NCBI GenBank assembly: GCA_013298595.1
Contig: JAAFIG010000023.1
Location: 1-64,000, forward strand
DNA: 64,000 bases
Direction of reading: 5' to 3'
Source of the DNA: Deinococcales bacterium
Lineage (GTDB): Bacteria > Deinococcota > Deinococci > Deinococcales > JAAFIG01
Under the pieces are notes generated by a model. It was not told the DNA's origin. It worked only from the letters and a program-made list of their open reading frames with translations, and ran no database searches. This document shows positions 36,854 through 45,605 of the stretch, in pieces. A program made the position numbers and the translations under genes. How positions within the stretch are numbered: position 1 is the stretch's first letter; every line of letters begins with the position of its first letter.

Positions 36854-37009
36854 ATGCCCCCAGAAGATCTGCAAAAACAGTTCTACACACCACCACAACT
36901 CGAGGCACACCAATGGAAATTTGTTACAGGTGGCACCACCTTGCCAATTGGAACAAACATCTTTCCAGATAATCCACTCGAGGAACTGGGCTTGGAGGAA
37001 ACCCAATGA
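36854..37009 (+). CDS. 51-residue peptide, RiPP-precursor-like, first gene of surface operon
   Basis: Preceded by AAAGGAG at 6 nt. The N-terminal part reads FYTPPQLEAH, matching the Y-x-x-P-x-L pattern of leader peptides recognised by RRE proteins, followed by a VTGG and a LPIGTN string; the tail is acidic. Two CTCGAG are in frame as Leu-Glu, supporting coding. Its stop overlaps the ATG of the lipoprotein gene (ATGA), so the two are coupled. No RiPP-modifying enzyme is adjacent, so this could equally be a small structural protein of the surface operon. Confidence 0.7.
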   Translation: MPPEDLQKQFYTPPQLEAHQWKFVTGGTTLPIGTNIFPDNPLEELGLEETQ

Positions 37010-39840
37010 AATACCGTTCCGCTGCTTTATTGGTTTTGGGAGCATTATTGGTAGCTTGTCCACAAGCACCAGTTCCTGTAGTAAAACCCACACCCGTTGT
37101 TGTACAGCCATTTAAACCAACATTATTGGGTAGTTTAACCATCGAATTAGGAGTGGATGGCAAAGGTACAACCGCGCAATTTAAGCCAAACGGTTTGCAA
37201 AACCAAAGCCTGACCCCTGTTCCAGATAACATTATGGCTTTTAGTAACCAAGTCTTGCAGACAATTGATGTACCAAGTACCACAGATCGCTATTTACGAG
37301 CACAATTTACAGTAACTAATAATAGCAATGTAGCTCGTCAGAACCTGACTTTAGTGGCGTATCACAGAAGCGGAAACACTGGCGGCAGTGCTTTTACGAA
37401 TATTCAGAACTTTGCAGGTGGTTCAGTCAATGTCAATAACTTAATTCCAGTCAATGCCATGAAAACCACAGGTTGCACTGCACCTGCCATTGTCTGCGTA
37501 GATAATGCCAATGCAGATTTACAAATCTATACACGCAGCGAAATTAACACCTTAACTACAGCCTCCGAAGGCAGTGTTATCAATGTTACCCCAACCATAG
37601 GCGAAGGCATTTTGCAATACGCCTATGTTGCCCGCAACGGTACCAACAGCCGCCTAATAGCTGCAAATGGCGGCACAGGCACAATTACCTTGGCATTGCA
37701 AGTACCACAGGCAGGCGATGCAGGCAATGGCAACAGCGCTTACCGCTACAGCATGACTTTCTTGGTCTTTACCGACAATGTTGCTCGAGTCACCGAAAGC
37801 ACCTCCGAGCAAGGCACAAACAGTGGTGCAAGCGCTCGAGCCACCAGCTTTGGCAGTAGCCCACAAATTGCCACGATGTGCGGCACAACCTTAACGGGTA
37901 GCACCTTTATACCTGGTGTTCGTACTGTTGGTGTTGGCACAGACACCGCTTGGATGGGTGGGAATTTCTTTGACAGCACCGAAACCACCCTGAATCTAAC
38001 TGGCATTGTTGGTAACACCGAAAAAACATACACAGGTACAAATGGTGTTTTGAATGGACGCTTTGTTGCTTTGGGTAGCGCAACAACTTTGAATGCCACA
38101 GTTCAATCCATCGGCAGCGCCACTACCACCAATGGTGGCAACCTTGGCATTGCTACCAACGGCGACACCACCATTCGCCCGAAAGTCAACTCGAGAATTG
38201 CTGATGGCTTTAATTACCAAATAACAGATGGCACTTGTACCAGCCCTAACATTGCTGCCACCATTTCCGCACCAACCAACACGGTTTGGTACGTTGACTC
38301 TGGTGCATCGGCTGGTGGTGACGGACGCAGCCACACACCATTCCAAAGCCTCTCGAGTGTCAATACCAGTGCCACAACTGGGTCAAACGGCGATTTTATT
38401 TATGTCAAAGGCAGCACAGGCAACGCTGGTTTTACCCTGAAAACCAGCCAGCAGCTGATCGGCTCAGGCGTGGCTTTAACGGTTGCTGGTTTGCCAGCGG
38501 CTACAGCCCCAACCATCACCAGCCCAATTACGGTGGCAACTGGCAATACTATTTCTGGTTTAACCTTCGGTGGTTTAAGTGGCACAGTTGGCGGAACGCT
38601 GACCGTCTCGAGTGCCAGCATCGCCGCAGGCGCAGCCCAAGCCATTAACCTGAGCGGTGGTACGTTAGCAGTCAGCTTAACCAAAGTAGACTCGAGCGGC
38701 GGTACAAACAACATTGCTTTAACCAATACGGCAGGTAGTTTTGCGATTAACGGTTCAGGCACAACCGTAGGTTCAGGCGGTACGCTTTCTGGTGCAACAG
38801 GCAATAGCATTGTCTTAGCAACTCAATTTGGTACAACTTCTTTAAGCAACATCAACATCAACAACGCAGGCTTAAACGGTATCAATGCCACACCCAGCAC
38901 AGGTACAAACAGTTTGACTTTGGCAAAGGTAGCGGTCTCTGGGGCTGGAGCAACAGGCACAGACCAAGAAACCAAAAACGGCTTGCGCTTTGACTCGAGT
39001 GGCAGCAGCGCCAGCAGCCTCACAGTTGGCACTTCGAGCTTTGGCACCAGCAAGCTATTTGGGGTGAAAATTGCCAGTGGTGGTACAGGCAGCCTAAGCC
39101 TTGATGTACAGAACAACACCTTTACCAACAATACCGACTATGCTGTTTGGGTCTCGTTGGTTTCAACTGGCACCAATAAATTTTTAGTCAACACCAACAC
39201 TGTTACCAACAATCTAGCAGCCAGTGGCGGTGGTGTTCGTATCTGGGCAGAGCAGAGCAGTGCTATTCAAAACAATGGGCGTGTAAATGGCAACACCATC
39301 AACCTAACCACAACGGCATCCACAACTGTAACTGGGATTGATGTCGAAACCAAACGCAGTGCCGATATGCGCCTCGAGGTAAATAACAACACAGTCAGCA
39401 ATTATCGCGCTACAGGCATCAATGTCATCACTGACAGCACCACAGGTACAGCCAGCAAGATGAGCTTGAAACTGACCAATAACACCCTCTCGAGCAGTGC
39501 AGCGAATCGATTTGAAGGGATGCAACTGGTTTCTGGAGCCAGTGTTGCACCAGCCCCACAACCAACACTGTGTTTGAACATGAGCGGCAACAGAACCCAA
39601 GTTGGCGATGTTAGCGCAGGTTTTCCAGACAACTACTATATGTGGCAGCAAAATGGTGTGTTCCAAGTTCAGGGGTTAGGAGCAAATAGCACCACGACAT
39701 TTGCAGCCGTCAATACCTTGCTGCTGACCACCAACACCAACCAAAACCAAAGTGGCGGCGCAGCAACCATTTTCTACGACACATCCACAACCTTTACCAC
39801 AGCCTCAGGTGGTGCTTGTACCACACCAAGTGGCGTTTAA
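37006..39840 (+). CDS. Large beta-helix surface lipoprotein
   Basis: A 944-residue lipoprotein. Signal peptide MKYRSAALLVLGALLVAC has lipobox LVAC. Residues about 40-410 are beta-rich with scattered cysteines. From about 425 (WYVDSGASAGGDG) the sequence becomes a right-handed parallel beta-helix-like repeat region very rich in Thr, Ser, Gly and Asn, with NNTFTNN and NNTLSSS turns. Such proteins are adhesins or carbohydrate-binding surface proteins. It follows the 51-residue peptide by ATGA overlap and precedes three tail-collar proteins. Confidence 0.78.
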   Translation: MKYRSAALLVLGALLVACPQAPVPVVKPTPVVVQPFKPTLLGSLTIELGVDGKGTTAQFKPNGLQNQSLTPVPDNIMAFSNQVLQTIDVPSTTDRYLRAQFTVTNNSNVARQNLTLVAYHRSGNTGGSAFTNIQNFAGGSVNVNNLIPVNAMKTTGCTAPAIVCVDNANADLQIYTRSEINTLTTASEGSVINVTPTIGEGILQYAYVARNGTNSRLIAANGGTGTITLALQVPQAGDAGNGNSAYRYSMTFLVFTDNVARVTESTSEQGTNSGASARATSFGSSPQIATMCGTTLTGSTFIPGVRTVGVGTDTAWMGGNFFDSTETTLNLTGIVGNTEKTYTGTNGVLNGRFVALGSATTLNATVQSIGSATTTNGGNLGIATNGDTTIRPKVNSRIADGFNYQITDGTCTSPNIAATISAPTNTVWYVDSGASAGGDGRSHTPFQSLSSVNTSATTGSNGDFIYVKGSTGNAGFTLKTSQQLIGSGVALTVAGLPAATAPTITSPITVATGNTISGLTFGGLSGTVGGTLTVSSASIAAGAAQAINLSGGTLAVSLTKVDSSGGTNNIALTNTAGSFAINGSGTTVGSGGTLSGATGNSIVLATQFGTTSLSNININNAGLNGINATPSTGTNSLTLAKVAVSGAGATGTDQETKNGLRFDSSGSSASSLTVGTSSFGTSKLFGVKIASGGTGSLSLDVQNNTFTNNTDYAVWVSLVSTGTNKFLVNTNTVTNNLAASGGGVRIWAEQSSAIQNNGRVNGNTINLTTTASTTVTGIDVETKRSADMRLEVNNNTVSNYRATGINVITDSTTGTASKMSLKLTNNTLSSSAANRFEGMQLVSGASVAPAPQPTLCLNMSGNRTQVGDVSAGFPDNYYMWQQNGVFQVQGLGANSTTTFAAVNTLLLTTNTNQNQSGGAATIFYDTSTTFTTASGGACTTPSGV

Positions 39841-39848
39841 GGAGCTTT

Positions 39849-40358
39849 ATGGCTGAACCATTTATTGGCGAACTTAGAATCATGAGTTTTGGTACCATAC
39901 CCAAAGGCTGGGCGCAATGCAATGGGCAACTGCTGCCAATCAATCAGAATCAAGCCTTGTTTTCATTGTTGGGTACAACCTATGGTGGGGATGGACGAGT
40001 CAACTTTGCCCTACCCAATTTACAAAGCCGCACACCTTTGCATTTTGGTGCAGGACTTACCCAAGGGCAACAGATAGGAGCAGGGACTCACACCCTCATT
40101 CAGAGTGAACTTCCAGCTCACTCACACAGCATTGCGGTCAGCAACACCACCGCTACTCTCGAGACTCCAGTGAATGCACCCAATGGTAACGCCTTGGCAC
40201 AACCCGCCAGCAATCTGTATGGTGCGCCAACCAGTCTGGTGTCCACGAGCCAAGTGTTAAGCAATGTAGGCGGCAGTCAACCCCACACCAACCAACAACC
40301 ATTTCTGGGTTTGAACATTTGCATTGCCTTACAAGGCAATTTTCCATCCCAAACCTAA
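39849..40358 (+). CDS. Phage tail collar domain protein (MdpB-like), first of three
   Basis: A 169-residue protein of the tail-collar/microcystin-dependent-protein family. Hallmarks: GWAQCNGQLLPINQNQALFSL, TYGGDGRVNFALPNLQ and a C-terminal SQPHTNQQPFLGLNICIALQG. The fold is that of the collar region of phage short tail fibres, but in bacteria such triplets occur without other phage genes. Ribosome site AAGGAG. Probably exported or assembled at the surface; no signal peptide is seen. Confidence 0.92.
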   Translation: MAEPFIGELRIMSFGTIPKGWAQCNGQLLPINQNQALFSLLGTTYGGDGRVNFALPNLQSRTPLHFGAGLTQGQQIGAGTHTLIQSELPAHSHSIAVSNTTATLETPVNAPNGNALAQPASNLYGAPTSLVSTSQVLSNVGGSQPHTNQQPFLGLNICIALQGNFPSQT

Positions 40359-40367
40359 AGGAGTCTT

Positions 40368-40880
40368 ATGGCACAACCTTATGTTGGTGAAGTTCGTTTA
40401 TTCGCGGGTAATTTTGCTCCTGCTGGCTGGCTGTTTTGCGATGGCTCGTTACAAGCTATTTCTGAAAATGAAACCCTCTTTCAACTGATTGGCACAACAT
40501 ATGGTGGCGATGGGCAAACAACCTTTGCCTTGCCTGATTTGCGCGGCAGAGTCCCTGTGCATGTGGGAACTGGGGCGGGTGTGACAACAGTCATTGGGCA
40601 ATCAGGCGGTGTTGAAACCGTCACCCTGACCAGCAATCAGATTCCAAATCACACCCATACTGTGTTTGCCTCGAGTGATGCCGCCAGCACCAATGTCCCC
40701 AGTGCCAATGTGGTACTTGCTACACCCAGTTACAACGCTTACCGTGCTGGTGTGCCTAGTGCGGCACTGAATGCCCCTCTATCCAATAGTGGTGGAGGTC
40801 AACCACACAGCAATATGCAGCCCTACTTGGCGCTTAATTACATCATTTCACTGTTTGGCATTTTCCCATCCCCAAACTAA
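40368..40880 (+). CDS. Phage tail collar domain protein (MdpB-like), second of three
   Basis: 170 residues; same layout as its neighbours (GWLFCDGSLQAISENETLFQ, TYGGDGQTTFALPDLRGRVP, QPYLALNYIISLFG). It has the fullest LRGR motif of the three. Only 9 bp separate it from the first copy, with AAAGGAG. The copies are clearly divergent, so the duplication is old. Confidence 0.92.
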   Translation: MAQPYVGEVRLFAGNFAPAGWLFCDGSLQAISENETLFQLIGTTYGGDGQTTFALPDLRGRVPVHVGTGAGVTTVIGQSGGVETVTLTSNQIPNHTHTVFASSDAASTNVPSANVVLATPSYNAYRAGVPSAALNAPLSNSGGGQPHSNMQPYLALNYIISLFGIFPSPN

Positions 40881-40889
40881 AGGAGTCTT

Positions 40890-41411
40890 ATGGCAGACCC
40901 ATTTGTTGCAGAAATTCGTATTTTTGGTTTTAACTTTGCTCCCAGAGGCTGGGCGTTTTGCAATGGACAACTCCTGCCCATTTCGCAAAATACAGCTTTG
41001 TTCAGTCTGCTGGGTACAAATTATGGCGGTGATGGTAGGTCAACCTTCGGCTTACCCAACCTCCAAGGTAATGCTGCGCTTAGTCAGGGTCAAGGACCAG
41101 GTTTAAGTCTTTATGACCTTGGGGAAATAGGTGGCTCGAGTAGCGTGACCTTATTGGCAAACGAAGTTCCAGCCCACAACCACACTGACATGAAAGCCAA
41201 TGCTCGAGCTGCGATTTCCAATAATCCTAGTGGGGCAGCACCTGCCCTGACCACAGGAAACTTCACCTATGTCAGCACCGCGCCTAACATCAATCTCTCG
41301 AGTGCCTCAACCAACATTGTTGGTGGTTCGCAACCACACAACAACTACATGCCATCGTTGGTACTGAATTTTTGCATTGCCACACAAGGTGTTTTCCCAC
41401 CAAGACAATAA
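40890..41411 (+). CDS. Phage tail collar domain protein (MdpB-like), third of three
   Basis: 173 residues; GWAFCNGQLLPISQNTALFSL, NYGGDGRSTFGLPNLQG and a C-terminal SLVLNFCIATQGVFP. Closest to the first copy. It follows the second by 9 bp and precedes the Tat-exported binding protein by 11 bp, all with AAGGAG sites, so one mRNA carries the set. Confidence 0.92.
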   Translation: MADPFVAEIRIFGFNFAPRGWAFCNGQLLPISQNTALFSLLGTNYGGDGRSTFGLPNLQGNAALSQGQGPGLSLYDLGEIGGSSSVTLLANEVPAHNHTDMKANARAAISNNPSGAAPALTTGNFTYVSTAPNINLSSASTNIVGGSQPHNNYMPSLVLNFCIATQGVFPPRQ

Positions 41412-41422
41412 GGAGTCCAACC

Positions 41423-42439
41423 ATGAAAAGACGCGATTTCTTACAAGCCCTTGGTGTTGGCGCAGCCATTCCCGCCATTGGCGTTGCTGCCCAAGCCGCC
41501 CCACAAAAACTGCGGGTGCTGGCACTGTCTCCAAAAAAATTCTCGAGCCAATTTTTACGTGGCATAACCCAAAATCAGAATCTCGAGGTGCAATTTGTTG
41601 ATGCTGGTAGCACCACCACCAGCGCGGCTCGAGCTTTAGCAGACACTCTCGAGAGCAAAACCTTTGATGTGCTGGTTTCGCTTGGCGATGGTTTTGCCGA
41701 TGTCCTGCGCCCGATCCTCGAGCAGCACGCCTTACCAGCCATCTGCAACGAATTTGGTGCGAACATTCCACAGCACCTCGAGACCAGTCCATTTATTATT
41801 TCTAACAGCCTCAAACTCTGGCAATCCGAATGGGCATTGGGTGGTTTTGTTGCCAGTCAGCGCAAAACCAACATTGGGCGTGGCAACACTGCTGTAATTG
41901 TTTGTACTTTCCGCGAAGCGGGTTATGACCTGCCATATGCCTTTAGAAGCGGCTTTGAAAGCGCTGGTGGCACAATCCTCGAGACCATTGTTTCCGAAGA
42001 CTGGGCAGCCGTTCTCGAGCAAATCAAGACCCTTAAACCAGCCCATTTGCACATCATCGCTTCGGACGGGGCAAACCTCGAGATGCTGCGCTCGGCTCAA
42101 GTGCCAATCAGTGCCAGTGCCTTGACCAAACTCAGCGCCACAACTGCTTTCTCGAGTTTCGGGGAAGATGCTGTGCTGCAACTCGGTCAAGAAAGCGCAG
42201 CACTGCTCGAGCAAGCTGCCAGTAGCGACAGCCTGAATTTCTTAAAAGCACTTCGGAATGCCAAAATACAAACCGCTCGGGGCGTGCTGGAATTCAAACG
42301 CAACCAAAACCAAAATGCGCTGTACCTCGAGAAAAATGGGGTTCGGCGGGTTCTCGAATCGGTTTCGGAAATGCACCCACGCTTGAACGATTTGCGTTCT
42401 GGATTGCGTTCTGGGTTCACCAATACATATATGGTTTAG
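41423..42439 (+). CDS. Tat-exported periplasmic-binding-protein-like (ABC sugar/amino-acid type)
   Basis: A 338-residue protein with a twin-arginine signal MKRRDFLQALGVG ending near AAQA. The mature part has the type I periplasmic binding fold: alternating segments such as FDVLVSLGDGFADVLRPIL, TAVIVCTFREAGYDLPYAFRSG and LHIIASDGANLEMLRSA. No transport genes follow, so it may sense or bind rather than import. The start follows AAGGAGT. Part of the surface operon. Confidence 0.72.
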   Translation: MKRRDFLQALGVGAAIPAIGVAAQAAPQKLRVLALSPKKFSSQFLRGITQNQNLEVQFVDAGSTTTSAARALADTLESKTFDVLVSLGDGFADVLRPILEQHALPAICNEFGANIPQHLETSPFIISNSLKLWQSEWALGGFVASQRKTNIGRGNTAVIVCTFREAGYDLPYAFRSGFESAGGTILETIVSEDWAAVLEQIKTLKPAHLHIIASDGANLEMLRSAQVPISASALTKLSATTAFSSFGEDAVLQLGQESAALLEQAASSDSLNFLKALRNAKIQTARGVLEFKRNQNQNALYLEKNGVRRVLESVSEMHPRLNDLRSGLRSGFTNTYMV

Positions 42440-42447
42440 TGGCAAGC

Positions 42448-42921
42448 ATGAATTTAACTTTACGCACAGAAGCAGAAGCGGACATTCCGTTTCTGCTTTC
42501 TTTGTACGCCGCTTCTCGAGCCGAAGAACTAGCTGTTGTGCCTTGGACAGCAGAGCAAAAACAAGCCTTTCTCGAGCAGCAATTTCTTGCCCAGCGCAGC
42601 CATTATTACCAGCACTACCAAGGTGCGGCTTTTGATTTAATTCTGCTTGAGGGAACACCAGTTGGGCGGTTATACGTGCATCGCAGCAGCGAAATTCGCT
42701 TAATGGATATTATTGTCGCATCAGCTTACCAACAACGTGGCATTGCCAAATGGTGCTTTGAACAATTATTCCTCGAGGCTCAAGCAACTGGTATGGACAT
42801 TACCCTGCATGTCGAAATGAACAACCATGCAAGGGATTGGTACAAGCGCATGGGCTTTACCGAACTCGAGACCGAAGCAACAGGTGTTTACGCCAAAATG
42901 ATTCACCATACTAAGGCTTAA
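42448..42921 (+). CDS. GNAT family N-acetyltransferase
   Basis: A 157-residue acetyltransferase. The acetyl-CoA motif region reads IVASAYQQRGIAKWCFEQLF (Q-x-x-G-x-A type loop), and the C-terminal part ARDWYKRMGFTELE is typical GNAT. It lies 8 bp after the binding-protein gene; an in-frame GTG overlapping that stop is an alternative start. GNAT genes recur beside tail-collar triplets in other genomes as I recall, which hints at modification of the surface proteins; the substrate is unknown. Confidence 0.85.
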   Translation: MNLTLRTEAEADIPFLLSLYAASRAEELAVVPWTAEQKQAFLEQQFLAQRSHYYQHYQGAAFDLILLEGTPVGRLYVHRSSEIRLMDIIVASAYQQRGIAKWCFEQLFLEAQATGMDITLHVEMNNHARDWYKRMGFTELETEATGVYAKMIHHTKA

Positions 42922-43361
42922 CGCAAAAAATCTATTGCCCAAATATTTTTTTCTCGCACCTCGAGTTTAACTGCCAGCAAAGGCACTCGAGCTGGACCAC
43001 TAATCACACCACCAATGGCATTAAAAATACTGCCATGACAATCGCAAAAATGTGTTCCATCCTCCTCCGTTGCGGTAGCACAACCCGCATGAGTACAGCG
43101 CCTTGATAAAGCCACAAAAGCCTGCTGCTCTACAAGCAAAACTCGAGGTGAATTTTCTTTTGGCACAGCAACGCGTTGCAAAACACAACTGGTGTTTTCA
43201 AACGTAAAATTAAAGTGCTTAAAATTTGCATCTACTTGACTCAACTCGAGTATTTTCATGGCTTGAGTAGGGGCAGCTAATGCAGTCTGTAATGCAACCT
43301 CTGAACCAAACAGTGTGAGTGCTAAGGTTTTGTTAACTTCACGTCGGTTGATTCGTTTCAT
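42918..43361 (-). CDS. Rieske [2Fe-2S] protein
   Basis: A 147-residue protein with an N-terminal leader (RINRREVNKTLALTLFG, Tat-like) and a Rieske cluster site: CTHAGC and CDCHGS, with both Cys-His pairs intact, then GPARVPLL. It should be a periplasmic electron carrier. The ATG at 43,361 is chosen; the codon before it is TTG and TACAAT lies upstream at 8 nt. No cytochrome b gene is adjacent. Its stop overlaps the GNAT gene by 4 bp. Confidence 0.9.
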   Translation of the reverse strand: MKRINRREVNKTLALTLFGSEVALQTALAAPTQAMKILELSQVDANFKHFNFTFENTSCVLQRVAVPKENSPRVLLVEQQAFVALSRRCTHAGCATATEEDGTHFCDCHGSIFNAIGGVISGPARVPLLAVKLEVREKNIWAIDFLR

Positions 43362-43448
43362 CAATACGAATTGTAGTGCAAAAGTCTTGAATCATTAGCA
43401 TGGCACTTGATGAGATATACCACACGCAAAAGCAGTAAACTCGAGACT

Positions 43449-43667
43449 ATGAAATACCTTGGTGCTTTGCGAGAGGTACTGATTATTCTTGGACTTGGTG
43501 TTAGTGTAGGCTTGGGCTTAGCGTACTGTCAAAAAGTGTTCAAATGGAATCCAGAATATGTGCAACTTACTTTGGTTGTTGTTGGTATTGCCATCAGTCT
43601 TTGGGCGTGTTTTGTGTACACTAAATTCATCAAAGAATGGACTGAATCCTTAGATGATTGGGATTAA
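43449..43667 (+). CDS. Small membrane protein, two helices
   Basis: A 72-residue protein with two hydrophobic segments (about 10-27 and 38-57) and an acidic C-terminus ending LDDWD. The ATG at 43,449 is chosen because TAAACT, overlapping a CTCGAG, lies 7 nt upstream. No family recognised. Confidence 0.65.
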   Translation: MKYLGALREVLIILGLGVSVGLGLAYCQKVFKWNPEYVQLTLVVVGIAISLWACFVYTKFIKEWTESLDDWD

Positions 43668-43713
43668 AACCCAAACCTCGAGTGGTTAAAAAAATATCGT
43701 CAGGAAAAGCATG

Positions 43714-43744
43714 TGACGCTCATGTGACGCTCAAACCATAGTAT
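43714..43744 (+). promoter_or_regulatory. SARP-type operator-promoter of gene 43,751
   Basis: TGACGCT at 43,714 and 43,725 (11 bp apart), then 7 nt, then -10 TAGTAT (43,739-43,744), then 6 nt to the ATG. Same heptamer and geometry as the surface operon promoter; here the mRNA is leaderless. Confidence 0.82.
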
Positions 43745-43750
43745 CAAAAC

Positions 43751-44338
43751 ATGACCGCAAACGCTAAACAATATTTTGCTATATATCGTGAAGAAAACAC
43801 CCCAACTTGGTACCAAGCAACAGGTGTACCAGGTTTTCGTTCAGAAGCCAATCACCGCAATGGCGTGAGCACCTTATTTGAAGCCAGTACTTTTGGTCAT
43901 TTCCGTAACGGAGAATTCGTCGGCGAATTACTGACCATAGCAATGCACGATCACTCTGTAGAAGCACGTTACACTGCCAAAGCCTTATTTGAATACCGCA
44001 GCACTAACGATATTTTCGCCATTCGTGCTCATGCTCGAGTTGCCGAATTACCGATTGTTCCAATTGAATGGCGAAAATGGGTTTTGATTCAAAACCATGC
44101 GTTGTATTACACTGGGCGCGAAAACGATATGAACCCTTTTCTCGAGTTAGTCAGTGGGAACCAATTAAGACTCGAGCAACGAATAATCATCGGAGCAGAA
44201 CCCGCACCTGTCTTGCAATTCAGCAATGCAGAGCGCCCACTAGGACGAACTCCAGTACAGGCTATGCCAGTGCCTGTTCAATCTGCCAAAATCACAGCCA
44301 GTAAATCGTGGCTTGACCGATTCTTTAAACGCAACTGA
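43751..44338 (+). CDS. Uncharacterised protein under SARP-type promoter
   Basis: A 195-residue soluble protein. Residues about 1-130 are mixed alpha/beta with YFAIYREENTPTWYQ, HFRNGEFVGELLTIAM and VPIEWRKWVLIQNHALYYTG; the C-terminal 60 residues are Pro/Ala-rich and end in a basic WLDRFFKRN. No signal peptide or known domain is recognised. Its promoter shares the TGACGCT repeats of the tail-collar operon, so it probably belongs to the same response. Confidence 0.75.
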   Translation: MTANAKQYFAIYREENTPTWYQATGVPGFRSEANHRNGVSTLFEASTFGHFRNGEFVGELLTIAMHDHSVEARYTAKALFEYRSTNDIFAIRAHARVAELPIVPIEWRKWVLIQNHALYYTGRENDMNPFLELVSGNQLRLEQRIIIGAEPAPVLQFSNAERPLGRTPVQAMPVPVQSAKITASKSWLDRFFKRN

Positions 44339-44425
44339 GCGCAAAAATAAGTAGCTTTTTTTGATGTACACCACTGCTAAAAGTCTGAGCCTATTTTAGC
44401 TAACCCGATTTTTCGTGTTGAGTAT

Positions 44426-44707
44426 TTAACTAAAAACAGCCTCGAGTTGCACACCAGCACCTGCCGCAGCAATTGGTACAAGAAAAATCTCGAGTTTGCC
44501 CAGCGTTTCGTGATGCAGTGCATACGTACCTTGAGGCGCAGGAACTGGGCTGTGGAAAATCAATGAAAAAGCAGTTCGAGTTGCACCTGCTCGAGTATTT
44601 TGTGCTTTGACTTCAAGTAATGTAAAAATCACATCCGAGTTCTCGAGGGTAAAGTTTTGCGTGATTAACGGTTGAAAATCCTCGAGTGTAATAGTTGCTA
44701 AGTCCAT
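44426..44707 (-). CDS. DUF6916-like small protein
   Basis: A 93-residue protein with the pattern TRTAFSLIFHSPVPAPQGTY, then LGKLEIFLVPIA and a C-terminal VQLEAVFS, which I recognise as the DUF6916 family. It starts 1 bp after the stop of the MBL hydrolase gene with an AAGGGGGT site, so the two are coupled. Function unknown. Confidence 0.72.
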   Translation of the reverse strand: MDLATITLEDFQPLITQNFTLENSDVIFTLLEVKAQNTRAGATRTAFSLIFHSPVPAPQGTYALHHETLGKLEIFLVPIAAAGAGVQLEAVFS

Positions 44708-44708
44708 G

Positions 44709-45605
44709 TTAAACCCCCTTACGTTGCTGTAAAAACTCGAGATTAGCTCGGTAACTGGCAGGTAAACCCCACTCGAGCCAATGGGTTGGTGGTTGGGCTG
44801 TAGCAACACTTGGCACAGTCTGACCAAGGGCTATCATCTCGAGTAATTGGGTTTTCATGGCTGTTAGCAAATTGGTTTGCCCAACTGCGCCATGCCCTGG
44901 AATAATCTGTTGAATATTTTTTATTTGCTCGAGGTCGGTAAGGCGTTCCAACCAACTTTCTGGGTTACCGTGGGCTATAAATCCAAGGTGCTGATGAACC
45001 ACCAAATCCCCAGCAATCAGCACATCATCCACAAGCAACACAGCATCCAAAGCCGTGTGCCCAGAACCAAATGTCAGGATTTTAGCAACCCGATTCAAGC
45101 CATGAATCTCGAGAACATTGGTAAAAGTGAGACTTGGTAATGTGGCTTTGAATTGCGGCAAAAAGGCTTGCAGCATCTCGAGTTCAGCCAGTTCTAGCGT
45201 GAATAAATTCTGTTCCCACACTGTACTGGCACTGAGTAATTGCTGCTTTGTTTGTTCAATAGCCATAGCAAAACCACCCGCTTCAGATGCCAACCGTGCA
45301 AACCGAGCCTGCATCAAATCCCGTGTTATTTGGCTCGAGATAATCGTGGTACCCACAAAAACTTGATTACCCAAACAATGATCGAGATGATGATGCGAAT
45401 TAACCAAATACGAAACAGGTTTATGGGTTACTTGTTCAGCTAAACTTTTTAACTCGAGCGCTGCATTTACCGACATACTCGAATCAAAAACCAATGTGGT
45501 ATCGCCCAAATCTACAATTGCCGCATTCGACATGGCAAAAACAGGGTCTTGGCAAATCGCAGCCCAAACACCATCTGATACTGCCTCAAGTATAAAGTAC
45601 GACAT
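44709..45605 (-). CDS. MBL-fold metallo-hydrolase
   Basis: A 298-residue metallo-beta-lactamase-fold hydrolase. Metal-site motifs: SHHHLDH (H-x-H-x-D-H), SGHTALD and IPGHG, with VLIAGDLVVH. The start ATG shares its A with the TGA stop of thrC, so it is translated by coupling. Substrate unknown; the fold covers glyoxalases, lactonases and nucleases. Confidence 0.88.
   Translation of the reverse strand: MSYFILEAVSDGVWAAICQDPVFAMSNAAIVDLGDTTLVFDSSMSVNAALELKSLAEQVTHKPVSYLVNSHHHLDHCLGNQVFVGTTIISSQITRDLMQARFARLASEAGGFAMAIEQTKQQLLSASTVWEQNLFTLELAELEMLQAFLPQFKATLPSLTFTNVLEIHGLNRVAKILTFGSGHTALDAVLLVDDVLIAGDLVVHQHLGFIAHGNPESWLERLTDLEQIKNIQQIIPGHGAVGQTNLLTAMKTQLLEMIALGQTVPSVATAQPPTHWLEWGLPASYRANLEFLQQRKGV

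Noticed and set aside
39849-41411. Prophage, suggested by three tail-collar proteins
   Set aside because: No capsid, terminase, portal, tape-measure, integrase or lysis gene is near. The genes have operon spacing with a lipoprotein and a GNAT, and carry the host palindrome.
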